64,000 nucleotides of DNA from Halichondria panicea (Eukaryota; Porifera; Demospongiae; Suberitida; Halichondriidae), in assembly GCF_963675165.1 (NCBI RefSeq), contig NC_087392.1, positions 2,371,001-2,435,000 on the forward strand. Reading direction: 5' to 3'. The translations under genes and the position numbers were made by a program. The stretch's first letter is position 1, and every line of letters begins with the position of its first letter. The notes below the pieces were generated by a model. That model saw only the letters and a program-made list of their open reading frames with translations, was not told the DNA's origin and ran no database searches. Positions 1 through 11,148 of the stretch are shown one piece after another.

Positions 1-186
1 CTAGCTAGCAGTAGCCATTTGTGAAATTGATCTCTTTGGACACACCCTTTAATTATTCCTATGGATTTTTTTTTTTTTTTTTTTAGCCTTTATGGCGAAA
101 GTAGTTAAGGTAAGTACAAACGGGTAGACAGATATAAATAGAAATCTAAGTAAGGTAAAGATATGAAGAACAAACATATAGTAAGT
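1..186. other. AT-rich flank with poly-T run
   Basis: No gene is visible. A run of T of roughly 16-18 bases lies near position 69-84. It could be the A-tail side of a minus-strand retroelement that ends nearby, because the ORF at 187-1050 is on the minus strand and its 3' end points to this run. That link is inference. Confidence 0.4.
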
Positions 187-1050
187 TTAGGTATGCCCAT
201 CAAGCACAGGTGATAGAGTTGGTGACCTGTGAATGAGCATGGAAGCATTCCCTCGCCAAAGGGCTATGCTGACTCTCCCAAAGAGGTGTTTAATGGTGAC
301 TGAGTCTCGGTCCGCGCCTGAGCGGAGACAAATTGACCGGCCGATATCACGGATGGTTGAGATGAAGTCCTCTGCTAAGCCTCCCAGGGTTTCGGCCACA
401 AGGGGAATGCATGTCATACCCACAGACCTGCAGCTGGGGAGATTGGAAGCCAGCTTACGCTGGACCCCCACTTGGAGAGTGTGGCCCTGGGTCCTTGCAG
501 CCTCAGACAGTGTGAGAGACTGGAGAGGAGAAATGACATGGACGTCAAGAGCCGCTGGACGACCATTGATCCAGTTGGGGAGGAGGACGTCTGCAGGGCG
601 AGAAGCCGAGTCAGGAACAAGCCCTGTAGTTTCTCTTGAGGGGCCCAGAGCAGCAGACTGAGCCGCTTTAAAAACAACGTCACGGACGGCGTTGTGACGG
701 CTGATACGGTCACTGTTGCCTCCACATCCCACCTGGTGGTCACCAAGGGAGTCAGCAACACCATGACACTCAGGGCAGGTGAACTGGTCATTGTGCAGCG
801 GGACCCCTAGCCAGTAACACAGGCAAGAGCGAAACTCCCTATCTTGGAGGTGAAGCCCGAGTGAGGGAGAAGGGATTACGTTCAGCCAGTCGTGAGCGTG
901 AGGGAGACCAGTGGAGATGTAATGCGCATGCGCGCTCATTCCCCAGATCCTCCTGGCAGAATCATATTTTTCTTGAGGGCCTGGTAAGCCACAAAACACT
1001 ACTATGTACACAAGTCTTTTCTTCTTAAATATTATAATTATACACTGCAT
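187..1050 (-). mobile_element. Retroelement-derived ORF fragment (zinc-binding plus endonuclease-like C-terminal region)
   Basis: Open frame of 287 codons. Residues 92-95 are CPEC, followed by GDHQVGC at 103-109 and RHN at 118-120, a CxxC...H...C metal-binding pattern. About 30 residues later come RPADV (151-155) and ALDVHVISP (167-175), which resemble the D...DxxV core of PD-(D/E)xK nucleases. This order (zinc knuckle, RHN, then nuclease-like core) is familiar from the C-terminal part of reverse-transcriptase ORFs found in many copies in invertebrate genomes. No reverse-transcriptase motifs are present here, so it is a fragment or one exon. The first ~20 residues are probably not coding: a minus-strand acceptor-like TTACCAG lies near position 979, just before the GPQEK stretch. 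A shorter relative of this junction occurs at about 49600-49776 on the plus strand. It could instead be a domesticated gene; the frame is open but nothing shows expression. Confidence 0.55.
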
Positions 1051-1290
1051 GAACTACAGATCCAATTTTCTTCTTTCTTGAGGTCCTGGTATTAAAGCCA
1101 CATAATACAACAATAGCATGTGTAATAAGTCTTTTCTTCTCAGTGACTTTATATAGATAAGCTAACTTTATGAAATAATTATGCACTTCTGCTTATAATT
1201 AATTGAAAACAAAATCTTCTTTGTTGCTTCCTAGATCCTCGAGGTCCTGGTATAAGCAGCCACAAAACACAACAATGATACCATAATTAT
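969..1290 (-). repeat. Three imperfect copies of a splice-acceptor-like block
   Basis: Read on the minus strand, the block GTGGCTT...ACCAGGACCTCAAGA recurs three times, centred near 985, 1085 and 1245, each followed on its low-coordinate side by different sequence. Each copy resembles a 3' splice site followed by codons for GPQE or GPRG. The copy nearest the ORF at 187-1050 is in frame with it. This looks like tandem duplication of the intron/exon junction of the retroelement-derived ORF. Confidence 0.5.
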
Positions 1291-1517
1291 ACAATTGCAA
1301 GTCAGTTTTAGACAGATTATTTTATACACTTTTCCTCTTCTATACTTTCTCTTCTATACTTTTCTATACTTTTGAGCAAAAGCAAATCATGGCGAGAGGC
1401 ATTAGCACAGCGCCAGCTTGAACACTAGTTGATTCAGTGAAACAACCATGTAATAATTACAATCACAACAATAAAATAAATATCCCTAGGATGTTAACAG
1501 TTTTAGACCGATTGAAT

Positions 1518-3491
1518 TTAATCCACTTCTTCAATTGTTGGTCCACCACTGCTGTTGTCACCACTGTCTGCAGGGCCACCTGGTCCACCAAATCCTCCTG
1601 GCATTCCACCGGGCATGCCACCAGGCATACCACCTTCAGGCATACCACCAGCTTGGTACAACTTGGTGATGATGGGAGAACACACTTGCTCAAGCTCTTT
1701 TTGTTGATGTTCAAATTCTTCTTTTTCAGCAGTCTGGTTCTTGTCCAGCCATTCAATGACCTCTTTACACTTCTTTGTAATGGTCTCGCGTTCTTCTTCG
1801 GTTATCTTGTCCTTGATTTTTTCTTCATCCATTGTGCTCTTCATGGAGAATGCGTAACTTTCAAGCCCGTTCTTGGCACCAACACGATCACGTTGTTTGT
1901 CGTCCTCAGCCTTGTAATCTTCAGCTTCTTTAACCATGCGTTCAATATCTTCAGCAGAAAGCCTTCCTTTGTCATTTGTAATGGTGATTTTGTTTTCACG
2001 GCCAGTGCTTTTGTCAGCAGCAGACACGTTGAGAATACCGTTTCGGTCAATATCGAAAGTCACTTCAATTTGAGGCACTCCACGAGGTGCAGGTGGAATG
2101 TTAGTCAGTTCAAATTTCCCCAACAGATTGTTGTTGTTTGTCATAGCTCTTTCACCTTCAAACACCTGGATAAGCACACCTGGCTGGTTGTCAGAGTAGG
2201 TAGTAAAAGTTTTCGACTCCTTCTTTGGAATGGTTGAGTTACGCTTGATTAGAGATGTCATCACACCGCCAGCAGTTTCGATACCAAGAGACAGAGGTGT
2301 AATGTCGAGCAGCAGCAAGTCTTGAACCTCCTCGCTTTTGTCACCATTAAGAATTGCAGCTTGCACTGCAGCACCGTAGGCTACAGCTTCGTCGGGATTG
2401 ATGGACTTGTTGAGCTCTTTGCCATTGAAGAAGTCTTGGAGAAGTTTCTGAATCCTGGGAATACGAGTGGATCCACCAACCAAAACAACCTCATGAATAT
2501 CGCCTTTGGCCATCTTTGAATCACGGAGTGCTTTCTCAACTGGCTCTAATGTGCTCCTGAACAAGTCAGCACAGAGTTCTTCGAATCTGGCACGAGTGAT
2601 CTTGGTGTAGAAATCGACACCCTCGAAAAGCGAATCAATCTCAATACTGGCTTCAGCAATTGAAGACAGGGTTCTCTTTGCTCTCTCACACGCGGTTCTT
2701 AGACGACGTAGAGATCTCTTGTTGCCGGAAAGGTCCTTTTTGAATTTTCTCTTGAATTCTTTCACAAAGTGGTCTACCAAGCGATTGTCAAAATCTTCGC
2801 CTCCAAGATGAGTGTCACCAGCAGTTGACTTAACTTCGAAAATTCCGTCTTCAATGGTGAGAACAGACACATCAAAAGTTCCTCCGCCAAGATCAAAGAT
2901 CAAAACATTTCGTTCCACTCCAACTTTCTTGTCCAGCCCGTATGCAATAGCAGCTGCTGTAGGCTCGTTAATGATTCGAAGCACGTTGAGCCCAGAAATG
3001 ACACCAGCATCTTTAGTAGCCTGTCGTTGAGAGTCGTTGAAATAGGCTGGAACAGTAACAACAGCGTCAGTCACGGTCTTCCCAAGGTAAGCTTCAGCTG
3101 TCTCCTTCATCTTGGTGAGAACCATGGCAGAGATTTCTTCAGCAAAAAAGTCCTTTGTTTCCCCTTTGTATTCAACTTCGATCTTGGGACGTGAATCTTT
3201 GTCGATAATTTCAAACGGCCAATGTTTCTTGTCAGAAACTATGGTTGGGTCGTTGCTTTTTCTTCCAATCAAGCGTTTTGCATCAAACACTGTATTGGTT
3301 GGATTCATGGCCACCTGGTTCTTGGCAGCATCTCCAATGAGACGTTCACTGTCGGTGAAGGCAACATAACTCGGGGTGGTACGATTTCCCTGGTCGTTGG
3401 CGATAATCTCGACTTTGCCGTGCTGAAAAACACCGACACAGGAGTAGGTAGTTCCTAGATCGATACCGATTGCTGGTCCTTTGGCAGACAT
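1518..3491 (-). CDS. HSP70: Heat shock protein 70, cytosolic (copy A)
   Basis: ATP-dependent chaperone of the cytosol and nucleus, 657 aa, uninterrupted coding exon. The start is the ATG of [17 protein letters not shown] at 3489-3491; 19 upstream in-frame codons belong to the 5' UTR and its intron. All three HSP70 signatures are visible: [10 protein letters not shown] (about 8-17), [14 protein letters not shown] (about 200) and [16 protein letters not shown] (about 337). The C-terminus is a GGMPGGMP-rich linker ending in EEVD, the docking site for TPR co-chaperones and the mark of the cytosolic class. The protein differs from the second copy (14804-16777) at five positions, including M/I, L/I, R/C, A/V and K/R. 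It lies head-to-head with the dynein gene beginning at 4462. An intronless coding region with HSEs upstream is typical of stress-inducible HSP70 genes. Confidence 0.97.
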   Translation of the reverse strand: MSAKGPAIGIDLGTTYSCVGVFQHGKVEIIANDQGNRTTPSYVAFTDSERLIGDAAKNQVAMNPTNTVFDAKRLIGRKSNDPTIVSDKKHWPFEIIDKDSRPKIEVEYKGETKDFFAEEISAMVLTKMKETAEAYLGKTVTDAVVTVPAYFNDSQRQATKDAGVISGLNVLRIINEPTAAAIAYGLDKKVGVERNVLIFDLGGGTFDVSVLTIEDGIFEVKSTAGDTHLGGEDFDNRLVDHFVKEFKRKFKKDLSGNKRSLRRLRTACERAKRTLSSIAEASIEIDSLFEGVDFYTKITRARFEELCADLFRSTLEPVEKALRDSKMAKGDIHEVVLVGGSTRIPRIQKLLQDFFNGKELNKSINPDEAVAYGAAVQAAILNGDKSEEVQDLLLLDITPLSLGIETAGGVMTSLIKRNSTIPKKESKTFTTYSDNQPGVLIQVFEGERAMTNNNNLLGKFELTNIPPAPRGVPQIEVTFDIDRNGILNVSAADKSTGRENKITITNDKGRLSAEDIERMVKEAEDYKAEDDKQRDRVGAKNGLESYAFSMKSTMDEEKIKDKITEEERETITKKCKEVIEWLDKNQTAEKEEFEHQQKELEQVCSPIITKLYQAGGMPEGGMPGGMPGGMPGGFGGPGGPADSGDNSSGGPTIEEVD

Positions 3492-3506
3492 TGCTGTTTG
3501 ATTGAC

Positions 3507-3620
3507 CTGCATGGAAAAAATTGAACACAATATCAAACAGGGTAACACAGTTTATACACAGTATTCCAGTATAATTATAAATTAATGTCGACTTAGACTG
3601 GAAACTTACTAAAGACGTAC
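3507..3620 (-). other. 5' UTR intron of HSP70 copy A
   Basis: On the minus strand a donor AAG/GTACGT at 3620 and an acceptor CCATGCAG ending at 3507 frame a 114-base intron just upstream of the start codon. The second HSP70 copy has the same intron (16793-16897) with a more canonical GTAAGT donor. Confidence 0.7.
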
Positions 3621-3688
3621 CTTCGAATATAGCAGTTCACTTCAAACTTCAGATTTTCTTCTATGAAATGCATTCACTTTGGGTCACG

Positions 3689-3765
3689 TATTTATAGACA
3701 GCAATCCAACACGTGTTTAAAGAACCTTCTAGAACCCTGTAGAACCCTCAACGTAGTTCTGGAAG
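3689..3765 (-). promoter_or_regulatory. HSP70 copy A promoter: TATA box and heat shock elements
   Basis: TATAAATA reads on the minus strand at 3689-3696. Upstream of it, AGAACCTTCTAGAACC (3721-3736) is a three-unit inverted nGAAn array, i.e. a consensus heat shock element. Further GAA units follow at about 3741, and a TTCTGGAA pair at about 3757-3764. HSF trimers bind such arrays, so heat-inducible transcription is expected. Confidence 0.85.
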
Positions 3766-4461
3766 CCCGTATACTCCCACACCAACGCAAAATGGGTCAC
3801 CTTTGTAAGGTTAGGGAAATTCTGGCGCACATTCCACATGTGAAGTCATGCATGACATTTTTCTACTACTTCTGTGGATGATTCTGGCACAATCCACGCC
3901 TGAAGTCATGCATGACCTTTCTAATGGAGTGTGTGTAGACACTTGTAATTGTGTAGATGATCTAGATCTACCTGTTAATATTTTGGGAATGCCAGTTGTA
4001 GAAAATAAGGATGTCCTTATTTCAGGATTCTACGTGCATCTATTGAGACTTGTTGAGTGTTCGGCATTTCAGCTGAACACTGGGACTGGGTGCACACCTG
4101 GTCATATTGAGCATCACTACCAGGTACCTATAGTATAAGTATAGGCTAACCTGTACCCAGCATTGACCTTGAGTTAGCTACAGAGGGTTAGTAATACCCT
4201 AATCTCTGACCCTAACCCTAATCTCTGACCTTAACCCTCTATAGGCCCTGGACCCAGGACCGATGTACATGTACATGTGCGACAAACAGTTCCTTTCCTC
4301 TGGCCTGGAGCGCGCACAGAGCCTGGAGTCGAGGCTACAATCATGTGACAACAAGTCCCCGCCCTCATCCACAGCTCCGCCCCCTTGGTTCAGATAATAG
4401 AAAGGCGGGGCTGTTTTTTCCTCTCTGGAGCTATGAAAGTTGTCATGGCGATCCCTTTACT
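3766..4461. promoter_or_regulatory. Shared upstream region between HSP70 A and dynein copy A
   Basis: No gene. The stretch holds TACATGTACATGT at about 4265, GC-rich CCGCCC words at about 4358-4384, and several copies of the phrase TCTGACC(C/T)TAACCCT at about 4200-4240. The GC boxes lie 60-100 bases upstream of the dynein ATG. Where copy B has an inverted CCAAT (ATTGG, 18995-18999), copy A has CTTGG. The dynein side shows no TATA box. Confidence 0.5.
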
Positions 4462-7400
4462 ATGACAAGAAGCATGCTTTCTTTGAAGGATGACATGTCA
4501 CTCGAAACCAGCTTACCCCATGAAGATGGAGATCCAGAGATTCCTAGTTTGAAGTCCAAGTTACAGCTCAAGCAGCTTGGAGCTCTCTTTGTGACTGCAC
4601 TGACCCAGCAAGAAGATGGAGCCGAAGATGGAGCCAGGTACGTACGCACAAATCGAACAAGAAAACTATAATTCCAGTTTGGCGCTTAGCAATAGAACGT
4701 AGAGTACTAGTAGCTGTTTCCATGAGGCTATCAAAGATCAGTTGTACATGAGCCTCAATTAATAGCCGCGTTACTTAATTAAGCCTCTCAGTAAAAAATA
4801 ATTCCAGAATTTTCTTGGCGCTCAATTGGAGTAAAATAAAATTATTTGCGCTTCTATTTGAGTGGCGCTGTAATTAGAAGAAAGACGGTAATCCTCGACC
4901 TAAGCCTCATACTCACAAAAAATATTTTAACCTAGCCAATTACGTGGTGAAGTTGTGTTTGATTATTAAACGCCTGTCTCTCCCTCCTTCTCCCTCTCTC
5001 TCCTCCCTCTCGCTCTGTAAATGTTTGTAACGAGTGTGACCAATGCATTTCGCTACAGTCGTCTATTATATTTTACTGCAGTGTGTCTGCCTGGGAGTAC
5101 TTGCTGACCTATTTGGAGAGCACACTATCAAGAAGTCAAGTGAACCAACTTTCAGAACTCCCCGAGACTCAGCATTACATTCACAGAGCACTAAAGCATG
5201 TTCAAAAACACTCGGAAAATCTTGGACAACTTGAAATCATCAATCGCTTATCTAAACTTTTTCCTGTAATTGTTGAACGTTTGAAAGAGACAATTTTTTT
5301 AGTTTCCCCTGACATAACCACACAGACAATTAAGCGTAAGCGAGCTGCTACCACCAATTCTTTTAACTCGTCTTCACCACTACATTCTTATTGTCCATTA
5401 AAGCTCCCTGCTACATTTAGAGGACCATCCGTACAACTGAATGAGCTTCTACCAGCAGCTAACAAAGTATCAGTTGAGTTCTATGATGTGGAAAAGAACT
5501 TTGCTCACACATTTCCCACAGTCCCGCTAACACAACATAGTGCTAGGGTAACTCAAAGATCTCATCGCAAAACCAAATCAACCCCTGGTATTATGATTGT
5601 TGAGCCAAGAGCTATGCTTTTTCCAATGCTCGCTTCAGAAATACAAGATGAACATTTTTCGCGTTCCGATGCTCGCACCCTGTTTCCTAAGAAACAAATA
5701 AGATCTCCGAGGAAGAATATTGAAAAAGGAGCCAGTCAAGTATCTGAGATGAGGAGCGTGTATGATGTTATCGAAGCATTTTCTACTGGGAAACTCAAGT
5801 CCGAATCCGAGTCCATCTACTTTAACTATACTAACTCTGATAAATGGAATCCATATGACCTGACTATTGTACCTAAAAGGAAAGTGCAGTCAGAACATTT
5901 TGTAGTATCCAAGTTTGGAATCCTTCAAGTACACCCTGATGGAACATCAGACTTGCAAAGTTTTGCAGGCTGGTTGAGAGAAGCCAGTTTTTACAAAATG
6001 CTGAGGAGAAGCCCATTTTTGAAAACCTATTTGGTTCGACGTGCCTTCAAGCAGTGGTATGGCAATGTACGGTTTGCTCAATTTGCCCGATTCTATAGAC
6101 AGGTAGCAAGACTTTCGATTCGATTTCTACCTGATTTTGCTAGTGCTCTGCTCAAAATCCAATCTCTCAGTGAAGAATTGCTGACTGTGCCTTTTCACCA
6201 ACTTGTGCCTCTGTCGAACTATGATCAAGAAACACTGGAGCAAGCTATACAGGGCTCACTGTCAAAGGCTCAACGACTACTACACAAATATTTCAAATAT
6301 TGCAGACGTTTTATCATGGAAGTTATAAAGACAACTATTAGTCAGGTCATTATTTTTGAGACAGATAGACGGCATAAGCCATTCGTATCCGATCTTCCAC
6401 TGAGTGTACAAAAAGATAAATTTTCACAGTTGGAAAAAGATTTAAAAGCAGCCAAGTATCAAGCGAGCAATCTTGCTAACTTCGTTTGTCTTGCAGAATA
6501 TATTTTGTCCACTTGCATACTCACACTGTCCAAGCATGGAGCTCAATCTTGGATAGATACTGTTCTTACTAAAGAAGAAGACAGAGTCAATTTCACACCA
6601 GAATTTAGCAGCATTGTATCCAGTGAGACAAGACTGAGCCATACTTTTTGCAGCGCAGTGGATACTGAGTCCAAGCAGCCTCCTTCTGGTAGATCAAGCC
6701 CCAATGCAGATGCTTTCCTGTTGACCTCGTTTGAAATCAATGAAACAGGTAGGTGTAAAACATAATTATTTTATTTTGTGTACATCATCTCTTTTCATCC
6801 CTTCCCCCCCTCCCTCCATCTAGGAGAGCTGTGTGTTCATCCTTTGCCTTCAGACTTGAAGGGTCTCATAGCTGGCCAACTGCAAAGGATCTGCTCAATC
6901 CTCTCGTCAGTTGTAGCCCCTCTCACCAAGTCAACTGCAGCACAAAAATCTATAAGCAGGGACGAGCATCAGCCCACCAACGATTCAAACCCTCAGGTGA
7001 GCATTGTACGTGCACATACAAGTAATCATTTTTGTTTTCGCTGTAGTACTCGATCCCCCAAGCAGCCCCTCCGTCAATGGCCCCCTCTAGACAGCCCAGG
7101 TCCCTCTTGACAGTCTTAAAGGGTATCAGTGGAGACAACAGGGCTGATGGCATGATGACCAGTGAGAGAGCGCGCAGTGAGCTCAGTGAGGTCACCACCA
7201 GGCTGCTCAGTGGTGCAGGGGAGAGAGCAGATGTGTTAGTTACACAGGGTTCACCACTGGAGACCGACAAATTTGTGGACAAAATTAAGACAGAGTAAGT
7301 ATAATGATCATGATTCGATTAATGAAAGTATCTTAGTGGTTTGCCTTCGATGTTCCATTCTCGAAGATCAACGATTATAGCTTACAATTATAGCTTTGGT

Positions 7401-10145
7401 GATTTTCCCGAAACGAATTTTTGTAAGGGATGGTGATCTTGTATAACTGTGCTTATCGTTTTTTTGTAGTGAGGTGTTCTTGAATTGTGTGACAACCATT
7501 GAGACTGCTGTTGAGAGAGTGTGTGTTGAGCTCAGAGAGATGTGCTCTCAGTACAGCTGGTTGAGTGATGTGTGGAAATTCATCACTGCTTGGGATGGCA
7601 ACGAGAAGATTGCTAGTATGACAGCAGATAAGTATGAGGTAATTAAGTTACATACGTGTAAGATGAGCATGAACATGTGTTCAGTCTAGTAGATTTTACC
7701 TTCAGAAACTCTAGATGACTTTAGGGGTTACTACGATACATAAGGGTTAGATTAGACATGGAATTTAATTATTGCTCTTATTCCCCTCACAGGTAGTACT
7801 CTCCCAGCTGCATGAGTGGACTGATCTAGTTGCTCAGTTGCCCCCCAGACTCCCCACCTCCTACTCTCTACTCAGTGTCTCCACGATCCCTGTTGCGGAG
7901 CGAGTGGGGCCTCAGCTGGCCGCTATGTTGGAGGAGCTCACAGCAGTTGGGATGCAGCGTGCAATGGCTCTTTGTAAGAAGGTGCTTGAGGATATCAAGC
8001 AACGGGTTGAAGTGAGTCATATCTATATCTACAGTCATGTTGTGCACCACCCATCAAAAATACAAATTCATTTTCATATCCTCTATATATTGTAACCACA
8101 CATTTTTCGTTCCTTATTGTACATGTAAATGTTTGCGTAGGTGCTGTCTGCTAAGAGATATGATCTGGAGGGATTTGCTGAGTATACGCATCAGTTGCGA
8201 GAGTGCCAATCATTTAATAAGAGTGAAGCAGACAACATAGACTATGTCCTAAGAGTTCACAATAGCTTGCTGCATCATGGCGTGTGTATACCAAAAGATG
8301 ATAACGTAACTATTGTACACATTACCTATTTCTTGTCATAATGTGTACTTGCTCTAGGCTCTCAGCATGAAATTGCAATTGGCGTGGCATGCATTTCGAG
8401 GCAAGCTAAAAGAGGCTGAGGTGTTTGTCACAGCTCAAACTCCAATGAAGGCACAAGGACTCCAGGAGAGTATTGAGGTAATCAGCCACTAACTAGGGAG
8501 GGACCTGTCTATTTGCCAATTTGCAATTTTATAATTTGATACCTAGATCTATACCTATATACATGTACATGTACCTACGTAAAAAGTGATGACAGAACTT
8601 TCATCACTTTTTTTCGCTTTTTTGATTCACCTTTTCTGGACCTAATAGCCATTCACTGCTCACTATTTAGTACTATATACATCACAACACTTTGCAGGCA
8701 TGTGTTGAAGACCTGTCGGCTCTTGTGAGGCAGGTCAATGAGGGCGAATTTATCAATCCTGCGGCTATCCCTAATGAGCTGCTTGATGAACTGAAGCTGA
8801 CCCAGGAGAGTGTGTTGGCAGTGCGATCACGACTGTTGGGCCTCAGTAAGTGGAAGGAGGCCATCACTGGACAGCCACACGACCTCTCAGGAGTTAGCAG
8901 GTGAGGTATTGATTGTCGTGTTGCCTTGATTTGAACTCCAAATTATTGATAATCAACTAACTACTCTTATTTTCTTCAGTTTGATGAATCAACAGTATAT
9001 GCGCCAGGAGTTGTGGAAGTATCGTAGAGTATTTGACACGTACGAGAGAGAATGGGTCAAAACGCCGTTCAAGAAACTGGACATTAACCATCTATCCCAA
9101 AAAGTACAGGCAACTCTACTTATTTGTGTGTGAAAGTGATTATTGTGCATGGAATAGGTTTCAGACTGGTTGACAGCTTGTACCAAGCTGGAGAGAACAC
9201 TGTCTCCTGATGATCCAGTGGTGAGTGCATGGAGAGAGAGACTACAAGAGTTCAAAGGCAGGATACCGCTACTCCAACAACTATCATCTAAAGCTCTCAA
9301 GGTGAGTAGCAGGTTCCCTGTACTTATTTTGTTCTAACTACCATGTGCATGTACGTAGCTTTTATAATTGTTAGCCATGTACACTAGCTTCTCGTACAAA
9401 ACCTGTTCATGGAAACATTAGCCACAATTTTTATTATTACGTACCTGTAATTTGTCATTCTCTGTGTAGGCTTCCCATTGGTACACAATATTTGCTTCAC
9501 TGGGCGAAGACTACAATGCAGACTACCCATACACACTGGTAGACTTGATCTCTACAAGATGTACGATCATTCTGACATTATATTCGAGATTTGTCACGAT
9601 GCCATGCAACAAGAGAAACTTAGAGCCAAGGTATGCCCCCCTTTGCGATGAATGTACATGTACTAGGCACATATACAAATGCACGTACTATTTTAGATTG
9701 ACAAACTACAATCATTACTTGAGCAAAAGACGATTGCCGTTAACCAGTTTCCAATCGAGCGCTATCCATTTGCCGTTCCCCAAAAAGTCAGTAGACACCT
9801 CTGTGCCCCATCGACAGGCCACCATATCACCACGCAAAACATCTCAAGTACCGCGAAAGGTTGCCGTACCAAACACTCCATCGAAAACAACATTCTCTGT
9901 TGGTTTCCATGGCCTAACTAAAGACTCTGCTACCCTGGACCGCCTGTTTACCATAGAACATCAGAACCAGCTGTGTTTGTGGCTAGAGGACAAACTGATA
10001 CAGATGAAGGTGTTGCTTTCCTCCCCTCATCTTGGGAACTTGAAGTCCAAGAGAGAGCATTTGTTAAAGACTCTCACCGAGCCGCAGGAGATTGTCATGA
10101 TGCTGTCACTGTGTCAGGATAAGGTGAGTGTGTCGGTATGAAATA

Positions 10146-10363
10146 CCGTATACGTGTAGCAGGTCATTTTCGTGTGGTGGATATTTTGTATTTTTCATAT
10201 TGTAGAGCATCATCTGAAAAATAAAACTGCGAAATTATTCTACCGCAATAGGTTCTATATGTCACTATCCTGTGCTGTATACGAATGTAGAAAACGAAAT
10301 ATTTAATTACATTTAGGTACTTCATACAAAAATTATATCAACGAAAATTACCTGCTATAACGG
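10146..10363. mobile_element. MITE with TA target duplication in dynein A intron 13
   Basis: Terminal inverted repeats: left end CCGTATACGTGTAGCAGGT, right end ACCTGCTATAACGG, both flanked by TA. About 218 bases, no coding capacity. The same insertion is present in copy B (24797-24996), so it predates the segmental duplication. The TIR style (GTATAGC, then GGTAATTTTCG) is shared with other small elements here (13401-13623, 50613-50825). Confidence 0.75.
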
Positions 10364-10525
10364 TACTTACTTTTTTACTCAAATCAATGGCCTGTATAGC
10401 TGCAATCATTGAAATTGCACTTCATATGCTTAGTAATTGTAAAGATTTGATGAGCAAATAATTATCTGACCACAAGTAGGCTGGTAGTGTCAGTGAAATG
10501 GGTCAGATGGAAAATTCTAATTGAG

Positions 10526-10643
10526 GTGCACGACATGCATAATACGTAGATCTCTTGTAATACTTGTTTTTGCTTCATAGTGGTGTGCACGACATGCATA
10601 ATACGTAGATCTCTTGTAATACTTGTTTTTGCTTCATAGTGGT
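10526..10643 (+). repeat. 59-base tandem duplication over the exon 14 acceptor
   Basis: Two adjacent identical units beginning GTGCACGACATGC and running through TTTTTGCTTCATAGTGGT. Copy B has a single unit at the matching place. Each unit carries a full 3' splice site. Use of the first acceptor would bring in a TAA after six codons; use of the second keeps the reading frame. Confidence 0.85.
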
Positions 10644-10810
10644 GTGAGCTTCTATCATTATTCTCTCAAATCGACGACGACCAGTACAGCAGCTCTGGCC
10701 TGACTGAGCTACAGCAAGGTAGCTCCAAGTACCAGGAGATTGTTATGAGCATACGAGATGACCCTATACACTACTCTCTCTAATGGGGAAGAGAAGGGGA
10801 CAGAAAGGAT

Positions 10811-11148
10811 CTTCCCTGAGCTAGTCCTTAAGTTAGTAGCGCTCCAGCCCCCGGCTTGCCATAAGGATCATATCCACAACCACTCTGGGAGTGAGGATGT
10901 GTAAATGAGATCTGGAAACGACACGTATATAGGCACTGTCCGTTCAAACCTCTTACTTTGGTGGATACACCTACAGCTGGTCTCCCCCATGGATTATACT
11001 GTTGTAGCTGCTCTAAATCCTGCATTGATAAAATCAGCAGTTATTTATCCCCACTTAAAAGTAACTGTACTTTTCGTTGTTTTTCCACCTTCTCTCTCCT
11101 CTCTCTCTGCTTCTCTTCTCTTGTGTCTTCGATGATTTGTGGTCGCAG
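10811..11148. other. Junction between duplication breakpoint and kelch fragment
   Basis: No gene recognised. The last ~60 bases are a pyrimidine-rich tract (CTCTCTC, TTCTCTTC) that ends in an acceptor-like CGCAG directly before kelch coding sequence, so this is probably intron of the kelch source gene. Confidence 0.4.

Larger units (their letters stand above)
1451..10810. repeat. Segmental duplication, copy A (HSP70 plus truncated dynein gene)
   Basis: This stretch aligns by eye with 14738-25395. The left breakpoint is just before TAATAATTACAATCAC in both copies, and the right breakpoint is inside dynein exon 14, where both read GGGGACAGAAAGGAT and then diverge. Copy B is longer mainly because of a 1.3 kb retrotransposon at 17512-18825. 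The coding parts differ at only a few sites, so the event is recent or the copies are being homogenised. An assembly artefact from two uncollapsed haplotypes is a real alternative. Confidence 0.9.
4462..10810 (+). pseudogene. Truncated DNHD1-type dynein heavy chain, copy A (exons 1-14, no motor)
   Basis: Near-identical duplicate of the first 13 exons and part of exon 14 of the intact gene at 19076-40944. Exon 1 is 4462-4637 and exon 2 is 5082-6748, with splice sites conserved. Only the N-terminal tail is covered; linker, AAA ring and stalk are missing. Three lesions are visible against copy B. Exon 12 has lost one T near 9545. Exon 13 has gained one base near 9778, which restores the frame with no stop in between. 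In exon 14 a net two-base gain near 10772 leads to a TAA near 10781, 30 bases before the breakpoint. A 59-base tandem duplication (10526-10643) also doubles the exon 14 acceptor. The frame could still yield a tail-only protein of about 1,300 residues, so 'pseudogene' is a judgement based on loss of the motor. Confidence 0.85.

Noticed and set aside
233-661. 142-codon plus-strand ORF
   Set aside because: Antisense shadow of the minus-strand retroelement-derived ORF; no own motifs.
1437-2237. 266-codon plus-strand ORF across HSP70, and its twin at 14798-15523
   Set aside because: Both are antisense shadows of HSP70. Their parallel presence only reflects the duplication.
3492-3548. 19-codon N-terminal extension of HSP70 copy A ([11 protein letters not shown]...)
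   Set aside because: It spans a splice acceptor of the 5' UTR intron and is not part of cytosolic HSP70s; the hydrophobic start is chance, not a signal peptide.
4345-4461. 39-codon upstream extension of the dynein copy A ORF
   Set aside because: Copy B lacks the upstream ATG; the conserved start is MTRSML.
8580-8615. Intronic hairpin AAAAAGTGATGA...TCATCACTTTTT in the dynein gene (both copies)
   Set aside because: A 12-base stem in AT-rich intron DNA; too short and too likely by chance to call a regulatory element.
9545-10141. Separate 198-codon gene inside dynein copy A
   Set aside because: It is dynein exons 12-13 in the shifted frame read through the intron, not an independent gene.
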